From a virus, in the IMG/VR virus record IMGVR_UViG_3300008117_000627, positions 1 to 37,512 of that record: a stretch of DNA of 37,512 bases; one strand, written 5' to 3'. Every line of letters starts with the position of its first letter. The stretch's first letter is position 1. The position numbers and the translations under genes are program-made. The notes under the pieces are model-generated. The model did no database searches, had not been told where the DNA came from, and saw nothing but the letters and a program-made list of their open reading frames with translations. Shown here in pieces: positions 21,910 to 31,060 of the stretch.

Positions 21910-22716
21910 TTTACTAATTTGTTCTGCGAATTCTTTATGTGTTTGTTCTGTAAAGTGATGATTAGGTAATACATATTCTGGGTTAAGATCAGCCATTTTT
22001 AAAACAATTGGAATAATTTTTTTGTAAAACTGTAGTTTTTCTTTATATTCAAAATTAAATTTCGTTAATCCATTGTTCCAAATACACGAATCAACAAAAT
22101 GTATACTACATCCGTTAGTTTCAAAAAACAATTTTGCAAGAGACAATACAGAGATAGATTTTACTAATCGATCATAATCTTTCATTTTAAAGAAAAAATT
22201 GAAAACATCATTTTCCATAAAAGATGGAGATATTTTATTTTCAAAGTGCCCAGAAGTCCAGCTAGCATAATTATATTCATTTTTATAATTAACATCATAC
22301 ATGGGATATCCCATTCTATTATAAGAAGTGACCATAATTATAATTGATATATTATTAGCTTTATAATCATTTTTCAAATTACAAAAAGTATCTATTGCTC
22401 TGTGAACAATTTCTTCATTAGATATTCCAGGTGCTGAACAATTTATTACATCGGTACCAGATAGCAGTTGTTCTAAATGAGCAGGCCATGCCTTTTTCTT
22501 ACATTCCGATTCGTAAAAATTTTTCTTAATTTTATCTTGCCATAACGGTAAAGTTTTTTTTTGTAATTTTTCAATTATTTTTTTACGCTCATCCGTCATT
22601 TCTTGGTTATTAGGATATAACGTACTGGTATAACCTTCTACAAAAAGATCTCCTGCAAGTTCATCTCCTGCTGTATAACTATCGCCTGCACAAATGATTA
22701 ATTTAGACTTTGTCAT
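21901..22716 (-). CDS. SGNH-like hydrolase at the end of the minus-strand cassette
   Basis: The 271-residue protein has block I CAGDSYTAG (Ser13), a block II-like INCSAPGISNEEI, a block III-like TSYNRMG and a possible block V LPNHHFTEQTH. SGNH enzymes de-acylate sugars and lipids. It is co-translated (TAATG overlap) with the upstream 694-residue radical SAM gene and differs from the two SGNH-like proteins on the plus strand. The DNA is visibly AT-rich. It ends in a 9-base overlap with the convergent plus-strand gene. Confidence 0.75.
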   Translation of the reverse strand: MTKSKLIICAGDSYTAGDELAGDLFVEGYTSTLYPNNQEMTDERKKIIEKLQKKTLPLWQDKIKKNFYESECKKKAWPAHLEQLLSGTDVINCSAPGISNEEIVHRAIDTFCNLKNDYKANNISIIIMVTSYNRMGYPMYDVNYKNEYNYASWTSGHFENKISPSFMENDVFNFFFKMKDYDRLVKSISVLSLAKLFFETNGCSIHFVDSCIWNNGLTKFNFEYKEKLQFYKKIIPIVLKMADLNPEYVLPNHHFTEQTHKEFAEQISKLI

Positions 22717-24800
22717 TATTCAATATGTATATTTGTAATTTTAGATTCTGTTTTTAAAATGTTTTTAATTTTTGTTGGAGATAAATCTGTGGTATTTAAT
22801 GTTGCCGCGATGTATCTAGAATTTCCGGCCCTGATATCTCTTTTTTTCCAATTTGTTCTTTGTTTAAACCATTCATAATTGCTATCAAACCAGCTCCAAA
22901 ATTCTTCTGAAGGTTCAGATCTAGTGTTTTTACCAAACCATATTACAAAATCTGCAGAATATTGCGTATACTCAACAAATACGTCGTCAGATAAAATATC
23001 GTTGCTACTCCATATAGCATATGGATCTTTTCCTATATGATGATAGGTTAGAAATATATCGCCAAAATTTCTACTTTTGTCGAACAAAAGATGTTCTCTG
23101 TCTTCAAATGTTTTACCGTAAGAAGTATTCCATGCAACATGAGTGTTAGGAAATTTTTGTACATGTTGATTCGATATTTCCGATTCTAAGCTGTGTAATG
23201 ACATATGTAAAGTATGCAAAACATGGGTTATATCTTGTGCATTTGCAAACCAATCATGTAGGCTGTTTAAATCCTGTAAATTTATAGAGTCTATTGTAGG
23301 AAAATTAGGAATTAAATTTATTTTTTCTTTTAATAAATTTATAGAATCTCTGGTTAACTCATAATAATACTGTTTGGGGTTTGACATAAAATGAAAATTC
23401 ATTACCTTGGTGGGTAATTCTTTGGTAATCATTTCTTGTACCAGTTCTGCCCATTTTTGTGCAAGAGGTTGACGTTTTATATTCCATTCTAATTGAATAG
23501 AATTATCAAATTCAATTATTAATTTTTGTTTCATCATATTTTCTGTAAAAAACGAATAAAAATCTCGGCGGCCTTGACGAATCTTTTCTTTGCTTACCGG
23601 ATTCTCTCGCATGTAATCCGTAACTCTTTTAAACTTTTCGTATTCAATTCCTGTAAAGTAATCTTGATTATCTTTAATAAATTCAAGATTAGAATCCATG
23701 CACTGCAAGAAATCATCTGTTAATATGTTAATCATCCAGTGAGGCGGTTCTTTCAAATATGGCATGTCTAAACTGATTGCTTGTTTTCCATATTTCTTTC
23801 GCCACTCAATGCATTTCTCTAAGAGAGATCGGAAATTAGTTACGCATAGTACATTAAATGTAATCATGAAATTAACTGATATTCCTAGCTGTTCGATGGC
23901 CTGTGTCATATTTCTTTCCCAGTGATCACACTGCAACCCCGTACGCATATATTCTGCTTGTGGTCCCCACGAATCTATACTGGTAAACAAACTAAAAGAT
24001 TTAATCTTTTTTTGAGTTATCAAGCTGTTAACTCTAGTATACAAACTATCGACTTTTTCAAATGTTACACCTAAGTTACTGTTAATACTTACTTCTAGGT
24101 TAGGTGCCGGTTCATTTTCTAATAGTTTAAAAAACTGCATAGCTCCTGGATTCATTAGAGGTTCTCCGCCAGTAATTCTTAAAGTATGCAAATCATTTTT
24201 TAAACTAGGCCACCATTTCCAAAACGCTTCAATATAAGGATTTTCTTCCTTAGGTGCATAGTATGTTCCTGTTTTTAGAAACTCAATACCGTATTGATTA
24301 TAGGTTAAATCATAATTTCCGTGCTTTTTAATTTCTTCCATCCACATCGAACTGGCTTGGGGGCCACAATATCCGCAACGATAATTGCAACCATTACCAA
24401 AACTAATTTCGAGATATCTAGGATTGATTGGAGCGTCCCAAGGAAGTTCTGCTATTTTTTCAATTATAGGTTCGCTAAATGTACTTGAACTATGTAACAT
24501 TCTGTCACTGATATGATCGCCGTCTAGATCTTCAATATTCCAACAGTAGTAACATTCCTGAGGACGCTCACCCTCTAACATTTTTTTACGTTGTTCTTTT
24601 TTCCACTTGGTATTGTGTAATGCCGACACATCTACTGCGATTTCATCTAGACCAATGTGATGTGGACGAGGATGATAGCAACTGTGGTTATCTCCCGTAT
24701 GAAGATAAAGCGTTTGGTGTAACCACTTCATTGTACAAAAGCTAGGACTCACTGCATTTAATCTATCTCTAACATCTTTTACAAATTGTATTCTATTCAT
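22716..24800 (-). CDS. Radical SAM enzyme, twitch-type, with long C-terminal extension
   Basis: The 694-residue protein has an N-terminal cysteine module (Cys22, Cys41, Cys83, Cys86 with HSCYHP and ECYYCWNIED), as in twitch-type proteins that hold an extra iron-sulfur cluster. Next comes the radical SAM core with CNYRCGYC (Cys138, Cys142, Cys145) and ITGGEPLMNP (Gly211-Pro214). The last 250 or so residues are an added domain I do not recognise (LNSLHDWFANAQDITHVLHT, FLTYHHIGKDPYAIW, ADFVIWFGKNTRSEPS). The substrate is unknown. It overlaps the shorter radical SAM gene by 8 bases and is clearly its paralogue over the first 430 residues. Confidence 0.88.
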   Translation of the reverse strand: MNRIQFVKDVRDRLNAVSPSFCTMKWLHQTLYLHTGDNHSCYHPRPHHIGLDEIAVDVSALHNTKWKKEQRKKMLEGERPQECYYCWNIEDLDGDHISDRMLHSSSTFSEPIIEKIAELPWDAPINPRYLEISFGNGCNYRCGYCGPQASSMWMEEIKKHGNYDLTYNQYGIEFLKTGTYYAPKEENPYIEAFWKWWPSLKNDLHTLRITGGEPLMNPGAMQFFKLLENEPAPNLEVSINSNLGVTFEKVDSLYTRVNSLITQKKIKSFSLFTSIDSWGPQAEYMRTGLQCDHWERNMTQAIEQLGISVNFMITFNVLCVTNFRSLLEKCIEWRKKYGKQAISLDMPYLKEPPHWMINILTDDFLQCMDSNLEFIKDNQDYFTGIEYEKFKRVTDYMRENPVSKEKIRQGRRDFYSFFTENMMKQKLIIEFDNSIQLEWNIKRQPLAQKWAELVQEMITKELPTKVMNFHFMSNPKQYYYELTRDSINLLKEKINLIPNFPTIDSINLQDLNSLHDWFANAQDITHVLHTLHMSLHSLESEISNQHVQKFPNTHVAWNTSYGKTFEDREHLLFDKSRNFGDIFLTYHHIGKDPYAIWSSNDILSDDVFVEYTQYSADFVIWFGKNTRSEPSEEFWSWFDSNYEWFKQRTNWKKRDIRAGNSRYIAATLNTTDLSPTKIKNILKTESKITNIHIE

Positions 24801-26208
24801 TTTGTCCCTTGCTTTGAATCCACAGATTATTTAATTCAGGAAAAGTTTTTTGAAAATCAGTTCCTCTTCTTCGATCGTGTTCTAAAAAATAAAGATAAAA
24901 GTTTTTAATAGCTATTTTGTCATCAAACGGAGTTAGCGTAATCCAATCAATTAACCGTTGTACTTTACTAATTTCGTAATCTTTGAAACCTTTAAATCTA
25001 TTGCTTTCAGTTTCTTTATTCTGTTGCATGAACCAAATAGAGTCTTCAAGCACAGTGATCATGTCTTTGGCCATCCTAGGATCCATCCAATTAGGACTTG
25101 ATAACTGTGGAATATCAAACCATATTAATTGTCTATCTACATTGAACTCGTTTCTTAGTGCGTGGATATTTTTTACATACTCTAACCAGCCTGAAAAACT
25201 TAAAACATTAAATGTTACAATAAATGTCAAACTGTGCTTTTTTCCCTTGATTAAATATTCTCTAATGTTTTTATTAAGAGTTTCAAAGTGTAATCCGTCT
25301 CTAATATATTCTGCTTGAGGACCCCAGCTGTCTAAACTACAGAATAACATGAAATGGTCAATAGCAGAAGAAACACCATCTAATTCATTTATAAACTTAT
25401 TCCATTGATCTCCGGGCGGACAACAATTACTGGTTATGCTTAGATGCAAATCTTTTTTAGGATTATTCTTAACATAATCAAACATGTGAAACGTGTTCTT
25501 GTCCATTAACGGTTCTCCGCCTGTCATACGGAATGTTTGTAATGTTGGATAAATTGTAGGCAACCATTTCCAAAACGCCAGTAAGTAAGGATTATCAGGA
25601 CTGTTATTTGGCATGGATTTATCTTTCATCCACGTCAAATCATTGTGAGTTCTGTCTGTTAATTTATACGGACCATTTCTTTCAATATCTTGTTGCCAAG
25701 CTGTACTAAGATGAGGACTACAATAAGTACATCTAAAATTACAGGCTTGATTAAAATTGACTTCAACATACCTAGGTTTAGGATTTCCTTGATGCCCAAG
25801 TGCTATTGCTTCTCTAATTAATCCTGGACGCCAGCTATCTAAACTGCGGTAGGGCCTATCACTGAGATTATTTCCGCTATCTTCTATTTCCCAACAAAAA
25901 TTGCATTCTGAAGGCCTAGTACCTTCTAGCATTTTTTTGCGCTGTTCTTTTTTATATTTTGTATTGTGTAATGCACCTACGTCAATTTTGATTTCTTCTA
26001 TAGGAACGTGGTGGCTTTTTGGATGATAACAACTATGAGTTTGACCTGTAGGAATGTGTATGCTTACATTATACCATTTGGCTAGACAAAAACTTGGACT
26101 AACTTTGTTTAATTCAGACAACATGTGTTCTGATTTGTGCATATAGACAGATTCAAATTTTCCATTTATAATTTTTACTTCGTCGCCTTTGATATTATTA
26201 TCTGCCAT
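24793..26208 (-). CDS. Radical SAM enzyme, twitch-type, short paralogue
   Basis: I start at MADNNIKGDE (26208), giving 471 residues and an 11-base overlap with the upstream gene; a Met nine codons earlier is possible. The N-terminal cysteines (41, 60, 102, 105) have the same spacing as in the long paralogue. The radical SAM motif is CNFRCTYC (156-163) and MTGGEPL follows. It has no C-terminal extension. Twitch and SPASM-type enzymes often modify peptides or build sugars and cofactors. A pair of them with glycosyltransferases suggests a multi-step modification pathway, target unknown. Confidence 0.88.
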   Translation of the reverse strand: MADNNIKGDEVKIINGKFESVYMHKSEHMLSELNKVSPSFCLAKWYNVSIHIPTGQTHSCYHPKSHHVPIEEIKIDVGALHNTKYKKEQRKKMLEGTRPSECNFCWEIEDSGNNLSDRPYRSLDSWRPGLIREAIALGHQGNPKPRYVEVNFNQACNFRCTYCSPHLSTAWQQDIERNGPYKLTDRTHNDLTWMKDKSMPNNSPDNPYLLAFWKWLPTIYPTLQTFRMTGGEPLMDKNTFHMFDYVKNNPKKDLHLSITSNCCPPGDQWNKFINELDGVSSAIDHFMLFCSLDSWGPQAEYIRDGLHFETLNKNIREYLIKGKKHSLTFIVTFNVLSFSGWLEYVKNIHALRNEFNVDRQLIWFDIPQLSSPNWMDPRMAKDMITVLEDSIWFMQQNKETESNRFKGFKDYEISKVQRLIDWITLTPFDDKIAIKNFYLYFLEHDRRRGTDFQKTFPELNNLWIQSKGQNE

Positions 26209-27556
26209 TTTCAAATTTATCCTTAAGCCAATCAAAATCGTTAATTTTAGCCAATGCCTGTAAATTTCCTATATTGTTTTCTCCGTATTTTTTCCCTTCT
26301 ATTGCACCGTCTATGGCATACTCACCGTATTTGTTTTCTATTCCTTCTGTGCACCAAATTTGTAATCTATGATCAGTTTCCTTATCATAATATCTATCAA
26401 TTACATTGCTAGATAATTTTACGCATTCTCTAAATGCACTTCTCCACGTAGTAAAAGGATCTGTATTAAACTGTGTGATATTACTAACCGTAGGTATAAC
26501 TTTAAAGTTGTTACTTATAGAAGTTGTCATGTCTGGTGTTGTTAGATCCATGTTCAGTGTTAGTTTTTTAGGAAATAGCTTTACACCACCGTACCCATAA
26601 GTTAATCCGTTAATAGGATTTTGACTTTTCCATACATGTACAGTTTCGTTAAAGTGATTTCTTTCTTGCAGATTGTAATAGGGAATTTGCGGCATTGTAA
26701 ATTCGAAATTTTCTAATACTTGTGCATCTCCATCGACTATCCAAAACATTTCTGATGTAGATTCCTTGGCCGCTTGTAAATGTGCCTGATGTATTCCTTT
26801 TACACCGTGTATTCTTTTAGCAGACGAAACTCTTGTTAACAATGTTTTATAATTTTCATCTGCATTGGATTCATTATAAGAAATAAAAAATATATCAAAT
26901 ATTCGAGGAATTGACGCAACTATATCTATTTCTTTTTTTTCTACATAGAATCTATTTTCAAATTCTCGTTGTGTGACCTTGACTGTTCTTGGAAAAATAC
27001 AGATACCGTCAAAGAACTTTCCGTTTTTAAATACGTGAGGAATATGCTGTTCATACTTAGGAACTTTAAAATCAAATTTAAATTTAGAATTTACAACAAC
27101 TTCTTTCCAGACAACCCAAAACATATCAGTTGTTGCAGTTTCTATAGCATTTAAATATTCATCATACGTGTCTATATAAAATATATCATATGGTTTAGGA
27201 TGCGATGCTACAATATCTATTTCTTTTTTTCCGTTAACAACAAATCTGTTTTCAAATTCTCGTTGGCTAATATTAGCTGTTTTAGAAATTAAACAAACTC
27301 CGTCAAAGAATTCACCGTTTTTAAATACGTGAATGTAATCGTTATCCCATTCAGGCACTTTATAAGAAAAATCAAAAGATTCATCAACTAATAAATCTTC
27401 CCAAATTATCCAAAAAAACTTGGTAAATGCTTTTGATTTTATTTGATCAAAAGATGTTACATTATCTATTTTTTGTGATCGTGGATATCTTTTTTTAAAA
27501 GTTTGCCATTGGTTGTTGCATACTACAGATTTGCTTACAAGAAAAATATCATACAT
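26198..27556 (-). CDS. Glycosyltransferase-like protein with tandem repeats
   Basis: The 452-residue protein has three modules that start with YDIF, YDIF and FDIF (about residues 2, 123 and 220). The first two are about 98-residue copies sharing HVFKNGKFFDGICIF-like and QREFENRF blocks. The third matches the 300-residue neighbour: FISYNESNADENY, RIHGVKGIHQAHLQAAKE and FWIVDGDA, a DxD-type metal site (Asp275-Asp277). In the first two modules that site reads WED and WKE, so they are probably not catalytic. A GT-A-like fold is inferred. It overlaps both neighbours. Confidence 0.75.
   Translation of the reverse strand: MYDIFLVSKSVVCNNQWQTFKKRYPRSQKIDNVTSFDQIKSKAFTKFFWIIWEDLLVDESFDFSYKVPEWDNDYIHVFKNGEFFDGVCLISKTANISQREFENRFVVNGKKEIDIVASHPKPYDIFYIDTYDEYLNAIETATTDMFWVVWKEVVVNSKFKFDFKVPKYEQHIPHVFKNGKFFDGICIFPRTVKVTQREFENRFYVEKKEIDIVASIPRIFDIFFISYNESNADENYKTLLTRVSSAKRIHGVKGIHQAHLQAAKESTSEMFWIVDGDAQVLENFEFTMPQIPYYNLQERNHFNETVHVWKSQNPINGLTYGYGGVKLFPKKLTLNMDLTTPDMTTSISNNFKVIPTVSNITQFNTDPFTTWRSAFRECVKLSSNVIDRYYDKETDHRLQIWCTEGIENKYGEYAIDGAIEGKKYGENNIGNLQALAKINDFDWLKDKFENGR
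26940..27340 (-). repeat. Tandem duplication of about 294 bases inside the glycosyltransferase-like gene
   Basis: Matching stretches recur at an offset of 294 bases: CCGTCAAAGAA at 27006 and at 27300, each followed by near-identical CCGTTTTTAAATACGTGA, and TTTTCAAATTCTCGTTG at both places. The offset is 98 codons, so the copy keeps the frame. Near identity at DNA level suggests a fairly recent duplication. The bounds given cover the clearest matches, not the whole unit. Confidence 0.7.
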
Positions 27557-28451
27557 TTTTTAAATAGGTATTAGATAAATTCATTGTTTCTATATAAAGA
27601 TCCAACGTATATTTGCTTTGATCAGCATCTAGCCAAGGCCAATGTAATCCTAATTGCGTACTTATTTTGTCACCTAAAGATTTTATTTCTTCAATTAGAC
27701 CTTGATTGTTATCATCTTCATAAGGCTTTGCATAATCATGATATATATCTTTTAATATTTCAAAATCTCTAACATCAATATAATTCCATTGAGTGCAATT
27801 TGCCAACCAAGTGCCGAGTCTAGCACCGTATACGGCATATATACCATTTTCTTCATGTGCTCCCACAGTTGACCACATGCGCAGTCTATGTATATTATGC
27901 CACCACACACGTTCCTTGATTTCCATAGGAGGAACTTTTATTCCATCTAGTAAAGTCATTTTCACGCCCTCACGAAATCCTGCTCGCCATGCCTGGAACG
28001 GTGATCCTGTAATTACAGTTTCACTATAGCATTCTTTAAATTGACGATATCCATCTTCCCAACAAAAATCAACCTGGGCTCGTTCACTGTCGCTGGCTTC
28101 GTGAGTTTTCATGTTGAGAATGAAATCTTTCCGCCAAATTTTTAATCCACCGTTACCATAGAGCAAACCATTTAATCTGTTTCTTCCTAGCCAGCTGTAT
28201 ACCTGAATTTTTGGATCAATGGTATCTATCTCAACGTTAAAAAATTTAGAATCTACAATGTTGTCAGCATCCACAGTAACCACCCAATCTGTTTCCGACA
28301 GTTCTGCGGCCTGTTTATGTGCTGCGTCCGATCCTTTTACGCCGTGTACACGTTTGGCCCAAGGCACCTTAGAACATAGATCTGCATAGTGAAGATCTGC
28401 ATTGGGTTCGTCGTAGCTTAAAAAAACTATGTCAAGTTCAATTGTTTTCAT
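27549..28451 (-). CDS. GT-A-like glycosyltransferase
   Basis: The 300-residue protein begins LDIVFLSYDEPNADLHYADL, has KRVHGVKGSDAAHKQAAEL and then WVVTVDADN, with the DxD-type metal motif at Asp61-Asp63. These features fit a nucleotide-sugar transferase of GT-A fold. The rest (RNRLNGLLYGNGGLKIWRKD, FQAWRAGFREGVK, RLRMWSTVGAH) is shared with the larger repeat-bearing neighbour (WRSAFRECVKLS, RLQIWCTEGIE), so the two are paralogues. It overlaps genes on both sides. Confidence 0.78.
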   Translation of the reverse strand: MKTIELDIVFLSYDEPNADLHYADLCSKVPWAKRVHGVKGSDAAHKQAAELSETDWVVTVDADNIVDSKFFNVEIDTIDPKIQVYSWLGRNRLNGLLYGNGGLKIWRKDFILNMKTHEASDSERAQVDFCWEDGYRQFKECYSETVITGSPFQAWRAGFREGVKMTLLDGIKVPPMEIKERVWWHNIHRLRMWSTVGAHEENGIYAVYGARLGTWLANCTQWNYIDVRDFEILKDIYHDYAKPYEDDNNQGLIEEIKSLGDKISTQLGLHWPWLDADQSKYTLDLYIETMNLSNTYLKNV

Positions 28452-29028
28452 TTATAAAAATATATTTTTTAAAAAGTCGTCTAGAATAAACACTAAATTT
28501 TTTTGGGGAATCAATTTTTATTGAAAAATTTTCTTCAATTAATTTACTGAGTTTTACTGTAAACATGTTATGCAAAACATTTGGATCATTGTAATCTGTA
28601 ATAAAAAAATTCATTTCAGTTTCTCCGTTCCAAAAAATGCGTTTTCCTTTTCTATACTTTTCATTTAAAATTATAGAAATAGTACTGTTATTATGTGTTA
28701 TGTAGATATCTGCATCAGTAGTGTCAGACCATTTCGAATCTACCACTCTGTGTAGTACATCGTCAATACTTGTCAATGATTTAATTTCTATAATTTCTAA
28801 ATTGCCGGATTCTAAATCTACGTGGCAATTAAAAATAGAAGTTGTTCCGTCATTTATTGATTCTGCAGTCTCTTGATCAATTTCTATCTTATTTTTTATT
28901 GTATCTGCAGATGATCCTGGATATATTCCAAGAACTTTTCCGTTGTCGGGATCATATTTTGCCCAGTATTGTATTTTGGTAGCGTTGGCGATTTTGATCC
29001 ATTCGTCAAAATCCATTAATTCTTCCAT
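28438..29028 (-). CDS. Unknown protein in the glycosyltransferase cassette
   Basis: The 196-residue protein overlaps the upstream glycosyltransferase gene by 13 bases and the downstream one by 14. The N-terminal part reads IQYWAKYDPDNGKVLGIYPG and continues with EIDQETAESINDGTTSIFNC and VDLESGNLEIIEI. That style is familiar from small domains of phage fibre or fibre-assembly proteins. The C-terminal half (DIYITHNNSTISIIL, MNFFITDYNDP) looks beta-rich. I do not assign a function. Confidence 0.65.
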   Translation of the reverse strand: MEELMDFDEWIKIANATKIQYWAKYDPDNGKVLGIYPGSSADTIKNKIEIDQETAESINDGTTSIFNCHVDLESGNLEIIEIKSLTSIDDVLHRVVDSKWSDTTDADIYITHNNSTISIILNEKYRKGKRIFWNGETEMNFFITDYNDPNVLHNMFTVKLSKLIEENFSIKIDSPKKFSVYSRRLFKKYIFINENN

Positions 29029-29855
29029 GCTATTTCCTCTAATATACTAATAACCTCGTCAGTTATTAGTTCTTTATTAACATAATGAATAATGTCTGTC
29101 TGTTGATAATTTCCTAATTTTATGTGTCCGTCGACGTTGAGATAGAATCCTATGTGATCAGTCCACTCATTGGCGGGCCATGGCCAATTTTGCACCATTG
29201 GTTTCATATGAACTACTTTGGGGAATTCTAAATTATAACTAATTTCATTTTCAATGCCTAACAGTTTAGCACTGAGAGCGAATGCTTCGTCGGTGCCAAC
29301 AACTTTTGGTTTTCTGTTCGACAGGTAAAGATTAGAAAACTCTGTAGGATTTTTTATGATCCACCTACCTAAAGAAAAAAACTCTTCAACTAATTTTGAA
29401 TCTTGTTTAAAAAAAGTGTAAAAACTATATAAATTTGGTAACGAATTATCTGTAAACGCTCTTCTATAAAAATCGTTAGTAATTAGTTCTCCTCGATATG
29501 TATATGCGTTAGGAGCAATGTATAGCTCAGAATTTTCTATAAAATAATCTATCCAATGACTGTAATCTCTAGTGAACAACATATCCGCATCTAGACAAAC
29601 TGTATATTCAAAGGGAGATAATTTGTTCATCCACGATCTTCCGTCCCAAAACGTTTCTTTATTCCATTCAATTACATGATCAAAAACCCATGGGCTTTTT
29701 AAATCTTTAATTTTTTTTGTGTCGTCAATTATTAATGCAACATGGCCATATCCATCTCTTTGAGTATTTTTAATGCTGAGAGCCAATGCATACGCTAATT
29801 TTAAATAGTCTATATTGTTGTTTGAAGATACTATTATTAGATAACCAAAGTTCAT
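29016..29855 (-). CDS. GT8-like glycosyltransferase
   Basis: The 279-residue protein has an N-terminal LKLAYALALSIKNTQRDGYG, typical of GT8 and glycogenin-like enzymes, then YTVCLDADMLF with the DxD motif at Asp89-Asp91, and VGTDEAFALSAKLLG, where GT8 proteins have an acceptor-site Asp. A metal-dependent nucleotide-sugar transferase is likely. It overlaps the upstream gene by ATGA and the downstream gene by 13 bases. Acceptor and sugar are unknown. Confidence 0.8.
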   Translation of the reverse strand: MNFGYLIIVSSNNNIDYLKLAYALALSIKNTQRDGYGHVALIIDDTKKIKDLKSPWVFDHVIEWNKETFWDGRSWMNKLSPFEYTVCLDADMLFTRDYSHWIDYFIENSELYIAPNAYTYRGELITNDFYRRAFTDNSLPNLYSFYTFFKQDSKLVEEFFSLGRWIIKNPTEFSNLYLSNRKPKVVGTDEAFALSAKLLGIENEISYNLEFPKVVHMKPMVQNWPWPANEWTDHIGFYLNVDGHIKLGNYQQTDIIHYVNKELITDEVISILEEIAWKN

Positions 29856-30712
29856 AGTAACTCCAAAAGTTTTTTGCTGTTTCTAATAATGCTTTGTTTA
29901 TTCATAATATGAATATCTCTATTCTTTGAAGCTGCTGCTATATATTTTTCTTGATTTAATAAATCGTTAATTAAAAAAGTTAATTTATCATTACTTACGT
30001 CGCACAAAATATCTTTATCTATTACAGTATTAATTGGCGGCAAACATATGTTATCTGTTTCTCTGTAACCATTTAGAATGTGTTTAGCTACTGAAAATGC
30101 AATATCGTTTCTAAACTGCAAGGGATTGAATCTATAAAGATCTGAGTAGTATTTGTAATTGATTTTTATGTGGTCAACCAAATCAAAAAATAATTTTGTT
30201 TCTGAATTTTTTGTAAACATTACTGTAGTGGCCCAATACATATGGATACCAGTTTCTGAAACATTTTTGTCTAATTCACCTACCCTGTCTCCTTTTATAT
30301 CGTTCATGGAATGTGAAATTAATAAAGATTCATCAACATCCCAATACTGACCTAAATTGTCAGAAAATATTAAAAAATCGCTGTCTAGCAACAGTGTTCG
30401 ATCATAAGGAGTTAATTCCCAAACAGAATGTCTATTTGAATTAATAAACGGTACTGTTGACGATTCCATGCCGTCACTTAATTTTCTTGTATTATTTGTC
30501 ACTGGTCTGTCTACAATAATTATGTTTTCAAATATTTCTTTGGCTTTTGGTAAAGAGCCAAACTCATGCATCCAATCAACCGTTGATTTGTCTGTTACTA
30601 AAGATATTGGAACTTTTAAATTTTTTTTAGCAAGCCCGCCGGATATTAAAGCCAACAGACTGTAATCAATTTGTCTGTTATTGTGTGCAAATATTAGACA
30701 TCCTTTTTTCAT
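29852..30712 (-). CDS. Glycosyltransferase-like protein (DxD type)
   Basis: The 286-residue protein has the layout of its GT8-like neighbour: an N-terminal SLLALISGGLAKKNLKVPIS, LTPYDRTLLLDSDFLIF with Asp110 and Asp112 as the metal motif, and RNDIAFSVAKHILNG in the acceptor region. The two are probably paralogues. It overlaps both neighbours by ATGA, so it is co-translated. Activity and target are unknown. Confidence 0.75.
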   Translation of the reverse strand: MKKGCLIFAHNNRQIDYSLLALISGGLAKKNLKVPISLVTDKSTVDWMHEFGSLPKAKEIFENIIIVDRPVTNNTRKLSDGMESSTVPFINSNRHSVWELTPYDRTLLLDSDFLIFSDNLGQYWDVDESLLISHSMNDIKGDRVGELDKNVSETGIHMYWATTVMFTKNSETKLFFDLVDHIKINYKYYSDLYRFNPLQFRNDIAFSVAKHILNGYRETDNICLPPINTVIDKDILCDVSNDKLTFLINDLLNQEKYIAAASKNRDIHIMNKQSIIRNSKKLLELL

Positions 30713-31059
30713 AGATCTAACAATTTTTCAACGGAGCGAGATTTTTTTAAAGTTTCATGTTGTTCATAATATTCGTAAACAGCAGTAAAATATCTATCTA
30801 ATATTTCTTCTTTAAACTCATTCATATTTTTAATCAAAATTGGAGTATCGTTTGAGTCTAGCAAAGGAACTTCTTCAATTCTTTCGCTATCAATTAGCAG
30901 CTGAACAAAATTGATTAGAGAGCGATCTATCTTGAATATTCCGCCATTATGACCGTAGGTCATCTTTGCATCAATTTTTTCTTTGAGCTGCTTACGCTGG
31001 ATTGTGAGTGTTTGCCTGTAGTTTGAAAAATCTAAGGCTGCTTTTAAACGACCGTCCAT
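30709..31059 (-). CDS. Conserved T4-like phage protein, first gene of the cassette
   Basis: The 116-residue protein begins MDGRLKAALDFSNYRQTLTI and contains KMTYGHNGGIFKIDRSLINF and ILDRYFTAVYEYYEQHETL. I recall close relatives in marine T4-like phages next to fibre genes, function unknown. It has a strong GGAGGT ribosome binding site, which is part of a hairpin, and a late promoter motif upstream. Unlike the genes that follow, it looks like phage core rather than cargo. Confidence 0.75.
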   Translation of the reverse strand: MDGRLKAALDFSNYRQTLTIQRKQLKEKIDAKMTYGHNGGIFKIDRSLINFVQLLIDSERIEEVPLLDSNDTPILIKNMNEFKEEILDRYFTAVYEYYEQHETLKKSRSVEKLLDL

Positions 31060-31060
31060 G

